Of a stretch of 64,000 bases of DNA, positions 7,973-16,066 are shown piece after piece. Within the stretch, counting starts at the first letter, position 1, and the number at the start of each line of letters is the position of its first letter. Position numbers and translations under genes: made by a program. This DNA comes from Scandinavium sp051650185 (lineage in GTDB: Bacteria; Pseudomonadota; Gammaproteobacteria; Enterobacterales; Enterobacteriaceae): positions 1-64,000 of the forward strand of contig NZ_JBOFIN010000094.1 of the NCBI RefSeq assembly GCF_051650185.1. The letters run 5' to 3'. Under the pieces are notes generated by a model. The model was not told the origin of the DNA, did no database searches, and worked only from the letters and a program-made list of their open reading frames with translations.

Positions 7973-8330
7973 CGAGGTTCCCTCTTCATGTCATAAGAAA
8001 TAAAGCACACAGGCCCGCTTCGGAAAGGAGCACTAAAAACAGGACGTGGAGGAGGGCAAAGCAGATGCAGGGGGCAGGCGATTTTTTGTCATTTCGCATG
8101 CGACGGGCTGTCACCAGGCTGTCATGCTGAGGGTTTAGTTTATCTGTTGATTATTATTACTGTATCTATTTTTTAGCAGAATAAAGTACGAAGCGGGGCC
8201 CGAGTGACTAATTTCATTGCAGATGATCATGTTTTTCTCGTATCCGCCTGTGCTAGCATGCGCCGCTTTTTTTTATTTTTACTGTGGTTTTGTTTTTTCT
8301 GTTTAACGTCAAAAGAGAGCTGTGAAATAA
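7973..8330. other. Intergenic region between beta-barrel gene and IprA-like gene
   Basis: No gene is visible in these 358 bp. The left part holds the TGACA direct-repeat element (8108-8124 plus a lone TGTCA at 8088). The right part, from about 8130, is AT-rich with long T-runs (8269-8276 and further poly-T to 8310), as is common in H-NS-bound promoters of fimbrial loci. It must contain two divergent promoters; no strong consensus sigma-70 pair was seen. Confidence 0.6.
8108..8124 (-). promoter_or_regulatory. Third TGACA-N6-TGACA element, upstream of the beta-barrel gene
   Basis: On the minus strand the site reads TGACAGCCTGGTGACAG, two TGACAG copies with 11-bp period. This matches the arms found at 4392-4441. 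A further TGACA lies at 8088-8092, about two helical turns away. It starts 136 bp upstream of the beta-barrel gene start. Binding by the locus response regulator is inferred. Confidence 0.55.
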
Positions 8331-9011
8331 ATGAATGCAGTAAATGTAACATCCGTCGATGAATATTATCATTTTCTTACGGTTTGCAAACCGCTTGCTG
8401 CTATAACCCGAATTATTGACCAGCTCTCCGGCAATACCACAACGATGAATTTCCCTTCCGGCAAGAGAATCGATCCGGTGATCGGCGGCGTCAGGCACAT
8501 TATTTTTTTGATGAGCGGCAATCTCTCGGTCTTTCGCACCAGCGACAATCTGGCGATGGGCTGCACCAGTGCCCCCACGCTGTTAGGCCTGGCTGATGGC
8601 TATGCCGAGGAGCAGAGCATGGCGGCGGGCACCGATACCTGGCTTATCAGCGATACCCGCTGCCAGTGCAAATTCATTCCGGTCTCGTTATTTATGCAAA
8701 AGAGCGAAGAGCTTGGCCTGTGGCGCGACATTTCGACCGTTCTCGCTCATCGGATTATCGCCATGACCATGCGGGATAAATATATGGTCGGACAGGATGC
8801 TTACGGCAAAATCCGGGTGCTGCTGCTGGAGATCTGGAGCCTGCCGCAGGAGGTGCGCTGTGAAATTAATATCCAGCGTTTTATACAACAGCGCACCGGG
8901 CTGTCGCGCAGCGGGATCTTAAAAATCCTCACCGAGCTGCGGACCGGCGGCTATATTAAAACGCTGCACGGCAGGCTGATGGCGCTCGGGGAATTACCGC
9001 AGCGACGTTAA
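8331..9011 (+). CDS. IprA-like winged-helix transcriptional regulator
   Basis: A 226-residue cytoplasmic protein with a Crp-type cyclic-nucleotide-like N-terminal half (residues about 35-130; HIIFLMSGNLSVF) and a C-terminal winged helix (about 160-215; QRTGLSRSGILKILTEL). It resembles the IprA (YaiV) family, whose E. coli and Salmonella members influence peroxide resistance. Being first in line with, and 164 bp upstream of, a fimbrial operon on the same strand, it probably regulates that operon. No effector-binding residues of CRP are preserved as far as I can see. Confidence 0.75.
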   Translation: MNAVNVTSVDEYYHFLTVCKPLAAITRIIDQLSGNTTTMNFPSGKRIDPVIGGVRHIIFLMSGNLSVFRTSDNLAMGCTSAPTLLGLADGYAEEQSMAAGTDTWLISDTRCQCKFIPVSLFMQKSEELGLWRDISTVLAHRIIAMTMRDKYMVGQDAYGKIRVLLLEIWSLPQEVRCEINIQRFIQQRTGLSRSGILKILTELRTGGYIKTLHGRLMALGELPQRR

Positions 9012-9026
9012 ACTCTCCAATAAAGC

Positions 9027-9109
9027 AGTCTACAAATAGACTCCGGTACAGTAATGGACTGCTGGCTACTATAAGACCCGGAATATCTGGCGCTTAAAAT
9101 CAAAGCGCC
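9027..9109 (+). promoter_or_regulatory. Fimbrial operon upstream region with two hairpins
   Basis: Stem AGTCTA/TAGACT lies at 9027-9042 and stem GGCGCTT/AAGCGCC at 9089-9109. Between them is a -10-like TATAAG at 9070-9075. The second hairpin would sit in the leader of the fimbrial mRNA or terminate the regulator transcript. No invertible-switch repeats were found. Confidence 0.4.
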
Positions 9110-9175
9110 TTAGGATTATTCCCGATAACTTTTTCGGCTGTCTGCCATCTGATAATAGTGACGGGTTTAACTCCA

Positions 9176-9730
9176 ATGAACGCCAGAAATATTTTATGGG
9201 TCTCTTTCCTTTTATTTATCGGGGGCGCCCCGGCGCCTGCCGTATTTGCCACCAGTACCATTAGCTTCAGCGGGAAAATATATGATGAAGCCTGCACTGT
9301 GGAGGTCAACGGCGAAACTGACGCCACCGTTGCATTGGGTAATTACAGTAAAGATCGCATCGCCACGACCGGGGCGACGACGGACGCGGTGCCTTTCACC
9401 CTCAGCCTGACGAACTGTCCGCAAAGCGGGGAAGATATCCCCACTCAGGCGATGTTTCGCTTTCACGGCGACACTACCGATGCCAACAGCAGCTGGTTTA
9501 ATAATGCCGATGAAGGGAAGGAAAATGGCGCCAGCGGCGTTGGCGTGGTCATCGAGGATGCCGCTCACAACGCCGTGGTTAACAATGTCGACACCGTGCC
9601 AGTGACTTTGCCCGCCAGCGGAGAAAGCGCTGACTTTCTCTATTATGCGGCGATGGTCAATAACGGCTCCGGCAGCGTGACCGGCGGCAATGTCGACACG
9701 ATCCTCACCTGGACCGTCTCTTACAAATAA
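9176..9730 (+). CDS. Major fimbrial subunit (pilin)
   Basis: This 184-residue pilin has a signal peptide ending VFA-TS, an N-terminal donor strand (STISFSGKIYDEACTVEV), one disulfide pair (ACTVE and LTNCPQ) and the penultimate Tyr (TVSYK) used for chaperone docking. The frame is open from a GTG at 9158, but the signal peptide starts naturally at the ATG at 9176. It is first in a five-gene chaperone-usher operon. The copy adjacent to the chaperone gene is usually the major subunit. Confidence 0.9.
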   Translation: MNARNILWVSFLLFIGGAPAPAVFATSTISFSGKIYDEACTVEVNGETDATVALGNYSKDRIATTGATTDAVPFTLSLTNCPQSGEDIPTQAMFRFHGDTTDANSSWFNNADEGKENGASGVGVVIEDAAHNAVVNNVDTVPVTLPASGESADFLYYAAMVNNGSGSVTGGNVDTILTWTVSYK

Positions 9731-9780
9731 GACTTTCTCCTTTCTCTGAACGAAGTTCACCGCAATCACGGATGTAAAAC

Positions 9781-10464
9781 ATGACGATCGCCGTCAGGTA
9801 CTGGCTCGCGCTTTCTTTGGTTTATCTGCCCTGTGCTGCCGCCAGCGTGGTGGTTGGCGGCACCCGGCTGCTGTTTGAGGGAAGCCGTGACGAAGCCACG
9901 CTCGCGGTAGTGAACCATGGCCGTCAGCCGACATTGATCCAGTCGTGGCTGTCGCAGGCCGATGCTTACTCCGTCAACCGTCAGACTTTTATCGTAACCC
10001 CACCGCTGTTCCGTCTTGATGCCGGGCAAAAGAACAGCATACGGGTGCTGCTGTCTGGCGTGCCGCAGGCAGAGGACCGGGAGTCGATGTACTGGCTGAA
10101 CATCAAAAGTATTCCGGCGATTGACGACAGCGCGCCTGCCAATCGGGTGGAAATTGCCATCAATACGCAGATTAAGTTTATCTATCGCCCCCGCGCGCTG
10201 CTTCAGGCCACGCCGGAAAAGCGCTGCGAGCGGCTGCAATGGCGGCTTGAGGGCCGCAGGCTGACGGTAAAAAATCCCACGCCTTATTACATGAATTTTT
10301 CGGTGTTGCAGCTGAATGGCCGGGTGATTGAGGGCGCGACATTTGTGGCCCCCGGGCAGCACGCTGAATGGACGGTTGCCTCAGCGCTCAGCCACGGCAC
10401 GATCCGCTGGCGGCTGATTAGCGATTACGGTCTGCCGCTGCCGTGGCACAGCCAGCAGCTGTGA
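9781..10464 (+). CDS. Periplasmic fimbrial chaperone, PapD family
   Basis: The 227-residue chaperone folds pilins by donor-strand complementation in the periplasm. It has a signal peptide (about residues 1-21), the N-terminal strand with the conserved Arg (GTRLLFEG), and the PapD signature around ESMYWLNIKSIP. Two Ig-like domains fit the length. GGATG precedes the ATG. It lies between the major pilin and usher genes; the usher gene starts 6 bp after its stop. Confidence 0.95.
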   Translation: MTIAVRYWLALSLVYLPCAAASVVVGGTRLLFEGSRDEATLAVVNHGRQPTLIQSWLSQADAYSVNRQTFIVTPPLFRLDAGQKNSIRVLLSGVPQAEDRESMYWLNIKSIPAIDDSAPANRVEIAINTQIKFIYRPRALLQATPEKRCERLQWRLEGRRLTVKNPTPYYMNFSVLQLNGRVIEGATFVAPGQHAEWTVASALSHGTIRWRLISDYGLPLPWHSQQL

Positions 10465-10470
10465 TGCCCG

Positions 10471-12930
10471 ATGAGCATGATAAAAAGCGGAGCGGAGTTC
10501 TGCGCAGGCTTCCTGCTGGCGCTGACGCTGAGTAAACAGGCCGACGCGGGTCAGCACTTTAATCCTCTGGCGCTGCAAAACGATAGCACTAATAAGGATG
10601 TTATCGATCTCTCAGCCTTTGATAACGGCGGTCAGCCAGCGGGACGCTACCGGGTCGATGTTTACCTCAACGACAGCAAAGTGGCGACGCAGAACATTGT
10701 CTTCCACGCCAGCGCCAGTCAGACCTTACAGCCCTGTCTGAGCGCCGGGCAGCTAAGGGCGTGGGGTATTAAAGCGACGTCATCCGGGGCGCGAGCCGCC
10801 TGCCAGGATCTCAGCCTGCTCAGCGCGACGGCAGCGTTTGATTTTTCCCGCAGCAGACTGGATTTGCGTGTGCCGCAGCGCTTTTTGCAAAACAAGCCGC
10901 GCGACGAGGTTCCTGAAGCACTATGGGATGAGGGCATTACTGCGTTTCTGCTCAATTACAGCCTGAGCGGCAGCCAGCAGCAGGGCGAGAGCAGGCAGTA
11001 CGCGAACCTGCGTCCGGGCCTGAACCTTGGCCCGTGGCGTCTGCGCAACTACACGACATGGGACAACGGCGATCGCTGGCGGTCGGTTTACAGCTACGCC
11101 TGGCGCGACCTGAAGGCGCTGCGGGGCAGGCTGGTGCTGGGAGACGCCAGTTCAGATGCCGACGTGTTTGAGGCCGTGGCTTTTCGTGGGCTGCGAGTCT
11201 CATCGGATGAAGAGATGCAGCCGGACAGCCTGCGTGGCTTCTCACCGACGATCCGTGGCATTGCCCGCAGTAATGCTCAGGTGAGCGTAAAGCAGAATGG
11301 TTATCTTATTTATCGCACCGATGTGCCCGCCGGGCCTTTTGAGATCCGCGACCTCTACGCAACCGGCAGCGCAGGCGATCTCGCCGTGACCATCAAAGAG
11401 TCAGACGGCAGCGAGCAGCATCTGCTGGTGCCTTATGCCAGCGTCCCGGTGCTTCAGCGGGAAGGGCACCTGAAGTACAGCCTGACCGTCGGGCGCACCC
11501 GGCAGGAGCAAGATCATGAGGAAAATATTGCCGAGCTGACGGCTTTATATGGTCTGCCCGGGGGCGTCACCGTCTATGGCGGTCTGCAAACTACGCCGGG
11601 CTCTGCGGCTTATCGGGCTTTGCAGCTGGGATCGGGGCTGAATCTGGGCTCGCTGGGTGCGCTGTCGCTGGACGTTACCGATGCCAGGTCTCAGCCGGAA
11701 ACAAAACCCTATGCGCGAGGGCAGGCATGGCGCGTTCGCTACAGCAAAAGTATCGAGGCCACAGAGACTCAGCTTTCGTTGACCGGCTCCCGCTACATCT
11801 CCGGCGGGTATTACACCTTGCAGGATCTACTTGAGGCGGAAAGTGAGGAGGAGGCTACTGCGCGGTTGCGTAGCCAGCTGGATCTCACTCTGGCTCAGAG
11901 TACCGCTTACGGTTCGCTGTCGCTGAACCTGTTTCAGGAAACGTACCGGGATGCTCCGCGCACGCTTTCGCTTGGCGTGGGCTACAACAACGTCTGGCAT
12001 GAGATCAGTTACGGCCTGAGCTACACCTGGACCGTAAATACGGACCCTGGCGCATCGCCGCTGGCAGGAGGGAGGCCAGACCATCAGCAGCAGTTTTCGC
12101 TGACGCTCAGCCTGCCGCTTTCCCGCTTTCTGCCCTCGGCGTATGCCACTTATACGCTGAATGCTGCCAGGCCCGGCGAAACGTCACAAATGCTGGGGCT
12201 AAACGGCACCGCGCTGGCACAAAACAACCTGAGCTGGAGCGTCCAGCAGGGCTATACCGCGCAGAAGCGGGCCGTCAGCGGCAGCCTCAACGCAGCGCTG
12301 AAGAGTCGGCTGGCGGATCTCAACGCTGGTTACAGCTATGACGCCCATCAGCAACGCCTGAGCTATGGCCTGCAGGGTGGGTTATTGCTGCATCAGGATG
12401 GCGTGACATTGTCACAGCCTCTCAACGAAACCGTGGTGCTGATTAAAGCGCCCGGTGCCGCCGACGTGCCGATTGAGAACAGCGTCGGTGTCAGCACGGA
12501 CGTTCGCGGCTATGCGGTTATTCCTTATGCCAGCCCCTGGCACAGGAACGAGATTTCGCTCGGCGAGCGGCGGCAAAGCGACAGCACTATCGAGCTGCTG
12601 GAGAACAGCAGGACGGTGATCCCCACAAGGGGCGCCGTTGTGCGGGCGGAATATAAAACCAACATCGGCGCGAAGGCGCTGGTGGTGCTGACCCGCAGCA
12701 ATCACGCGCCAGTGCCATTCGGGGCCACGGTGTCGCAGCTTTCGGCCCCTGAACGCCACCCTGGGCTCACGGGTGACCAGGGGCAGGTATGGCTGACCGG
12801 GCTACAGCAGCAGGGGATCCTGGTCGCAAGATGGGGGCCGGGCAGCGATCAGCGTTGCAGGGCCCAGTACCAGCTCCCCACGGAACATGTGCGGCGCGGG
12901 GTGGCGGTACTGCCGCTGCGCTGCCTTTAG
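10471..12930 (+). CDS. Outer-membrane fimbrial usher
   Basis: The 819-residue usher forms the secretion pore and assembly platform. An N-terminal domain (HFNPLALQ through about residue 140) binds chaperone-subunit complexes. The 24-strand barrel with plug follows (conserved SDEEMQPDSLRGFSP stretch). The C-terminal domain ends with a cysteine pair (RCRAQY and LRCL). The frame is intact. Translation is probably coupled to the chaperone gene. Confidence 0.95.
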   Translation: MSMIKSGAEFCAGFLLALTLSKQADAGQHFNPLALQNDSTNKDVIDLSAFDNGGQPAGRYRVDVYLNDSKVATQNIVFHASASQTLQPCLSAGQLRAWGIKATSSGARAACQDLSLLSATAAFDFSRSRLDLRVPQRFLQNKPRDEVPEALWDEGITAFLLNYSLSGSQQQGESRQYANLRPGLNLGPWRLRNYTTWDNGDRWRSVYSYAWRDLKALRGRLVLGDASSDADVFEAVAFRGLRVSSDEEMQPDSLRGFSPTIRGIARSNAQVSVKQNGYLIYRTDVPAGPFEIRDLYATGSAGDLAVTIKESDGSEQHLLVPYASVPVLQREGHLKYSLTVGRTRQEQDHEENIAELTALYGLPGGVTVYGGLQTTPGSAAYRALQLGSGLNLGSLGALSLDVTDARSQPETKPYARGQAWRVRYSKSIEATETQLSLTGSRYISGGYYTLQDLLEAESEEEATARLRSQLDLTLAQSTAYGSLSLNLFQETYRDAPRTLSLGVGYNNVWHEISYGLSYTWTVNTDPGASPLAGGRPDHQQQFSLTLSLPLSRFLPSAYATYTLNAARPGETSQMLGLNGTALAQNNLSWSVQQGYTAQKRAVSGSLNAALKSRLADLNAGYSYDAHQQRLSYGLQGGLLLHQDGVTLSQPLNETVVLIKAPGAADVPIENSVGVSTDVRGYAVIPYASPWHRNEISLGERRQSDSTIELLENSRTVIPTRGAVVRAEYKTNIGAKALVVLTRSNHAPVPFGATVSQLSAPERHPGLTGDQGQVWLTGLQQQGILVARWGPGSDQRCRAQYQLPTEHVRRGVAVLPLRCL

Positions 12931-12945
12931 AAAAAGGATAACCGC

Positions 12946-13485
12946 ATGACGGCTATTTTCAGGCTGGCACTGCTGATAGGGCTATTTTTCTCCGGTGCCG
13001 TCAGCGCGGCATACCGCGACAGCGATACGCTGATGATTTCGGTAAGCGGTACGATTGAGGCGGAGCCTTGTGAAACTGGCGTGCCGGAGAGCATTACGCT
13101 TGGGGACTATCCCCGGGAGCTGTTAACGGTGGCAGGGGGCAACTCCACGACCGTCCCCTTTGCCATCACGCTCAGCAACTGTCCGCCTGCCACCACCGAG
13201 GTAACGATCACCTTTTCCGGCCCCCCGTGGCCAGATAGCCCTTATGCCACGGTTATCTACGCCAACACGGCCGTAATACCGGCGGCAGATGTTGGCTTAC
13301 AGTTGATTAATCTGGACGGCAGGCCGCTGGTCAATCTGGGCAACGGCACCCGGTATACCGTGGCGATAGACGCCGCCACGCATGGCGCGAGACTGCCCAT
13401 CGCCGCCAGAATGTATACCCCCACTGGCCGCGTCAGCGCAGGTGAATTTACCACGGTGGTGACGGTGAATATGACGTGGCAATAG
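12946..13485 (+). CDS. Minor fimbrial subunit
   Basis: A 179-residue pilin-domain protein with a signal peptide ending VSA-AY, a disulfide pair (AEPCET and LSNCPP) and a short C-terminal strand (VTVNMTWQ). It shares the GDYPRELL and TVPFAITLSNCP motifs with typical pilins and resembles the major pilin of the operon weakly. Its position between usher and adhesin suggests a tip adaptor. AAAAGGATA precedes the ATG. Confidence 0.85.
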   Translation: MTAIFRLALLIGLFFSGAVSAAYRDSDTLMISVSGTIEAEPCETGVPESITLGDYPRELLTVAGGNSTTVPFAITLSNCPPATTEVTITFSGPPWPDSPYATVIYANTAVIPAADVGLQLINLDGRPLVNLGNGTRYTVAIDAATHGARLPIAARMYTPTGRVSAGEFTTVVTVNMTWQ

Positions 13486-13503
13486 CCGCCAGGAGAGAAG
13501 AAG

Positions 13504-14544
13504 GTGCGCAGAGTATTCACTTTGTTGCTGCTTTGCAGTAGCGCAGCTTTGGCGGATTGCCGCCGTTCGGGTGGGGAAAGTTCGATAACGATAGCGCCGC
13601 CGCAGCAGCTGGTGATTGACAGCCATGACTGGCTGCCCGGGGAGGTTATCTGGACTTCCGGCTGGGTAAGCGGGCCGGATGCTGAGATAAAGGATTGCAG
13701 TAATGGCTATCAGGTGGGCTTCCTCTATGAGCCGGGTAGTGCGCAGGCGGGGAGTGTGCCGGTTGCCAGCGCGCAGGATGGCTTCAGTACGCCAGCCTTT
13801 GCCACCGGCCTTCCTGGCGTGGGGATTGCGATCAGCACCCGGAACAATGCCGGGCCGTATGACAACGTGATGCCTATAGATAACCGCTACCACCCGGGCG
13901 ACGGCGGCCGCAATCATACCGCGCATTCTCCGGCTTACAATGTTGCAATAGTGGCGCAGGGCGGGCGGATAGCGTCGGGCACGGTAACCTTCAGCTCGCC
14001 GATCGCGCGGGTGTCGTTTCGCCACAGCGCCAGCGAGGAAACAAATGGCGATATCCTGAGCCGCCTGTGGCTGGGGCAAACGCAGCTGACGATAAAAGCG
14101 CTGGGCTGTGAGCTGGACGACAGCGAGGTGGTACTGACTCTGGGAAAAGTGAATCTGTCACAGTTCAGCGCCAGCCCGACGGCAGGCCAGGCACAACAGA
14201 GTCTGCGGCTAAATTGCGAGGCGGGAACGGCGGTCAGCGCAACGCTAATAGCAGCTCCCGCCGCAGGGCATAATCCTGACAATACCGCGGTGGCCCTGAG
14301 CTATCCTGACGATCCCGCCAGCGCAACCGGCGTCGGCGTCGAGATTGGCTTAGCGGTGCCGCAGAGTGGCTTTGCCAGCGAGGCGCTGGCTATCAATCAA
14401 CCCGTTCAACTCTTTACGCATCAACAGGCTACGGGCGAGCAGTCTGCCGCGCTGGTGCTCACGGCCCGCTATCGCAAAACGGCGTCAGCGGTGACGCCTG
14501 GACAGGCTAACGCCACTGCCACGCTGAATTTGACCTATCGGTGA
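13504..14544 (+). CDS. Two-domain tip adhesin of the fimbria
   Basis: The 346-residue product has a short signal peptide (ending ALA-DC), an N-terminal receptor-binding domain of about 180 residues with few family landmarks, and a C-terminal pilin domain (from about residue 195; CELDDSEVVLTLG) closing with LNLTYR. This is the FimH-like layout. It starts with GTG at 13504 behind AGGAGAGAAGAAG. It ends the operon, and its receptor is unknown. The lectin-like domain is not similar to FimH at residue level as far as I can see. Confidence 0.85.
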   Translation: MRRVFTLLLLCSSAALADCRRSGGESSITIAPPQQLVIDSHDWLPGEVIWTSGWVSGPDAEIKDCSNGYQVGFLYEPGSAQAGSVPVASAQDGFSTPAFATGLPGVGIAISTRNNAGPYDNVMPIDNRYHPGDGGRNHTAHSPAYNVAIVAQGGRIASGTVTFSSPIARVSFRHSASEETNGDILSRLWLGQTQLTIKALGCELDDSEVVLTLGKVNLSQFSASPTAGQAQQSLRLNCEAGTAVSATLIAAPAAGHNPDNTAVALSYPDDPASATGVGVEIGLAVPQSGFASEALAINQPVQLFTHQQATGEQSAALVLTARYRKTASAVTPGQANATATLNLTYR

Positions 14545-14546
14545 CA

Positions 14547-14600
14547 CCGGCATATATGCCGGGCAATACACAATAAAAAAGCCCCCGATGTCCGGGGGCC
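14547..14600 (-). terminator. cfa terminator plus 16-bp palindrome
   Basis: On the minus strand the stem GCCCCCG/CGGGGGC (14581-14599) is followed by six Ts and terminates cfa. A perfect palindrome CCGGCATATATGCCGG at 14547-14562 lies just after the adhesin stop and may protect or terminate the fimbrial mRNA, although no T-run follows it. Confidence 0.8.
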
Positions 14601-14617
14601 TGAAGCTGTGTACGAGG

Positions 14618-15766
14618 CTATCGGGCGACGCGTAATCCGCCGTCAGCGCCTCTTGAGAACACCACCTGCCAGAGCTGGATGTCGCGAGCGCGAAACGCCC
14701 CGGCGCAGGCATTCAGGTAATACGAGAACATTCTTTTGAAACGCTCTGAATAGTTCTCTGCAATTTCCGGCCAGCTTTGCTGGAAGCGGTTGTGCCAGGC
14801 CATCAGCGTGGTGTCGTAGTCTGCGCCAAAGTTGTGCCAGTCTTCCATGATGAAATGGGGCTCGCTGGCGTTGGCAATCTGACGAACTGAGGGCAGGCAG
14901 CCGTTCGGGAAGATGTATTTGTTGATCCACGGATCGACGTTATTATCCGTCCTTTTCGAACCTATGGTGTGCAGCAGAAACAGGCCATCTGACTTCAGGT
15001 TTCTGTCGACCACCTCGAAATAGGTCGCATAGTTTTTTGGCCCAACGTGTTCGAACATGCCGACGGAAACAATACGGTCGAATTGGTCCTGCAAATCCCG
15101 ATAGTCCTGCAACAGAATTTGCACGTCCAGCCCCTCGCAGCGTGCCTGAGCCAGCTTTTGCTGCTCGGCGGAGATAGTGACCCCCACCACGCTGACGCCG
15201 TAATGTTGCGCCATGTAATAAGCAAGACCGCCCCAGCCGCAGCCGATATCCAGCACGCGCATTCCGGGTTGCAGCTGGAGTTTCTGGCAAATCAAATCCA
15301 GTTTGGCTTGCTGCGCCTGCTCAAGGTTTTCTGCTTCTTTCCAGTAACCGCAGGAGTACTGCATAAATGGATCGAGCATGCGGCTGAACAGGTCATTGCC
15401 GAGGTCATAGTGCTCTTTGCCCACTATCCAGGCGCGTTTTTTACTTTGCAGGTTAAACAGACGGGCGCCGGCAACTCTCAGCGTGTCTTTAAGATGGTGG
15501 GGAAGCTGGCTCTCCAGCCCCGCGCGCAGGACCTTCTGAAAAAAAATATCGAGGCGTTCGCACTCCCACCAGCCATCCATATAGCTTTCACCTAATCCCA
15601 GCGAGCCCTCTTGCAGCACGCGTTTAAAAAAATGGGGATTATTGATTCGGATGTCTGAAGGGGCGGTGCCATTAATACCAATACCTGCACGGCTAAGTAA
15701 CTCGCTGCAAATGCGGGTCCAGTCGTCATCAGGAACGCTAACTTCTTCTATACACGATGTACTCAT
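14618..15766 (-). CDS. cfa: Cyclopropane-fatty-acyl-phospholipid synthase
   Basis: The 382-residue enzyme transfers a methylene group from S-adenosylmethionine to unsaturated acyl chains of membrane phospholipids, mainly at stationary phase and in acid stress. It has the SAM-binding motif VLDIGCGWGGL and the family motif FEHVGPKNY. Length equals that of E. coli Cfa. The 5' leader is long and contains a stem-loop, as in E. coli, where small RNAs act on it. It marks the start of the conserved backbone; the fimbrial operon lies where I would expect ribC. Confidence 0.98.
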   Translation of the reverse strand: MSTSCIEEVSVPDDDWTRICSELLSRAGIGINGTAPSDIRINNPHFFKRVLQEGSLGLGESYMDGWWECERLDIFFQKVLRAGLESQLPHHLKDTLRVAGARLFNLQSKKRAWIVGKEHYDLGNDLFSRMLDPFMQYSCGYWKEAENLEQAQQAKLDLICQKLQLQPGMRVLDIGCGWGGLAYYMAQHYGVSVVGVTISAEQQKLAQARCEGLDVQILLQDYRDLQDQFDRIVSVGMFEHVGPKNYATYFEVVDRNLKSDGLFLLHTIGSKRTDNNVDPWINKYIFPNGCLPSVRQIANASEPHFIMEDWHNFGADYDTTLMAWHNRFQQSWPEIAENYSERFKRMFSYYLNACAGAFRARDIQLWQVVFSRGADGGLRVAR

Positions 15767-15838
15767 AGCTTCTCCATCACGCGGCTTGTGATCAGAACCT
15801 TAAAACAGCGTAGACGCTTTTTGGGTTATGTGAGAACT

Positions 15839-15857
15839 CTCACGGAAGTTCCGTGAG
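15839..15857 (-). promoter_or_regulatory. Stem-loop in the cfa leader
   Basis: An 8-bp perfect stem (CTCACGGA/TCCGTGAG) with a three-base loop lies about 75-90 bases upstream of the cfa start codon. It is inside the long leader that starts at the distal promoter. In E. coli this leader is a target of RydC and other small RNAs; whether this hairpin takes part is not known. Confidence 0.55.
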
Positions 15858-15984
15858 CCTGCTATCCGACGTAGAACAGAGGAAGGGAGATAACCCTTGC
15901 CGAAAGGTCGTCCATGATGAAACGAAAGCTATCCGTGCCTCCGTTAATCGCTAATATTTATCGTAATTATGTGATACCGAAAAC

Positions 15985-16013
15985 AGTATAGGCCGCAGAA
16001 ATGGGTGATTCAA
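15985..16013 (-). promoter_or_regulatory. Distal cfa promoter
   Basis: On the minus strand TTGAAT (16008-16013) is separated by 17 bp from TATACT (15985-15990). Transcription would begin near 15978, giving a leader of about 212 bases, the length I recall for the long cfa transcript of E. coli. Confidence 0.8.
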
Positions 16014-16066
16014 TAAAAAATTCTTAGCGGCCTAATTACATGACTGTTACATAGTTTCCTCAGACA

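Noticed and set aside
9012..9175. Invertible promoter switch for the fimbrial operon
   Set aside because: The inverted repeats here are short and form local hairpins; no distant matching pair and no recombinase gene are present.
13297..14079. 260-codon minus-strand frame across the minor pilin and adhesin genes
   Set aside because: It lies opposite two well-supported fimbrial genes and has no ribosome-binding site or family features.
14547..14562. CCGGCATATATGCCGG palindrome as an integration site
   Set aside because: There is no second copy at the other end of the block and no integrase; a 3'-end hairpin of the fimbrial mRNA is simpler.
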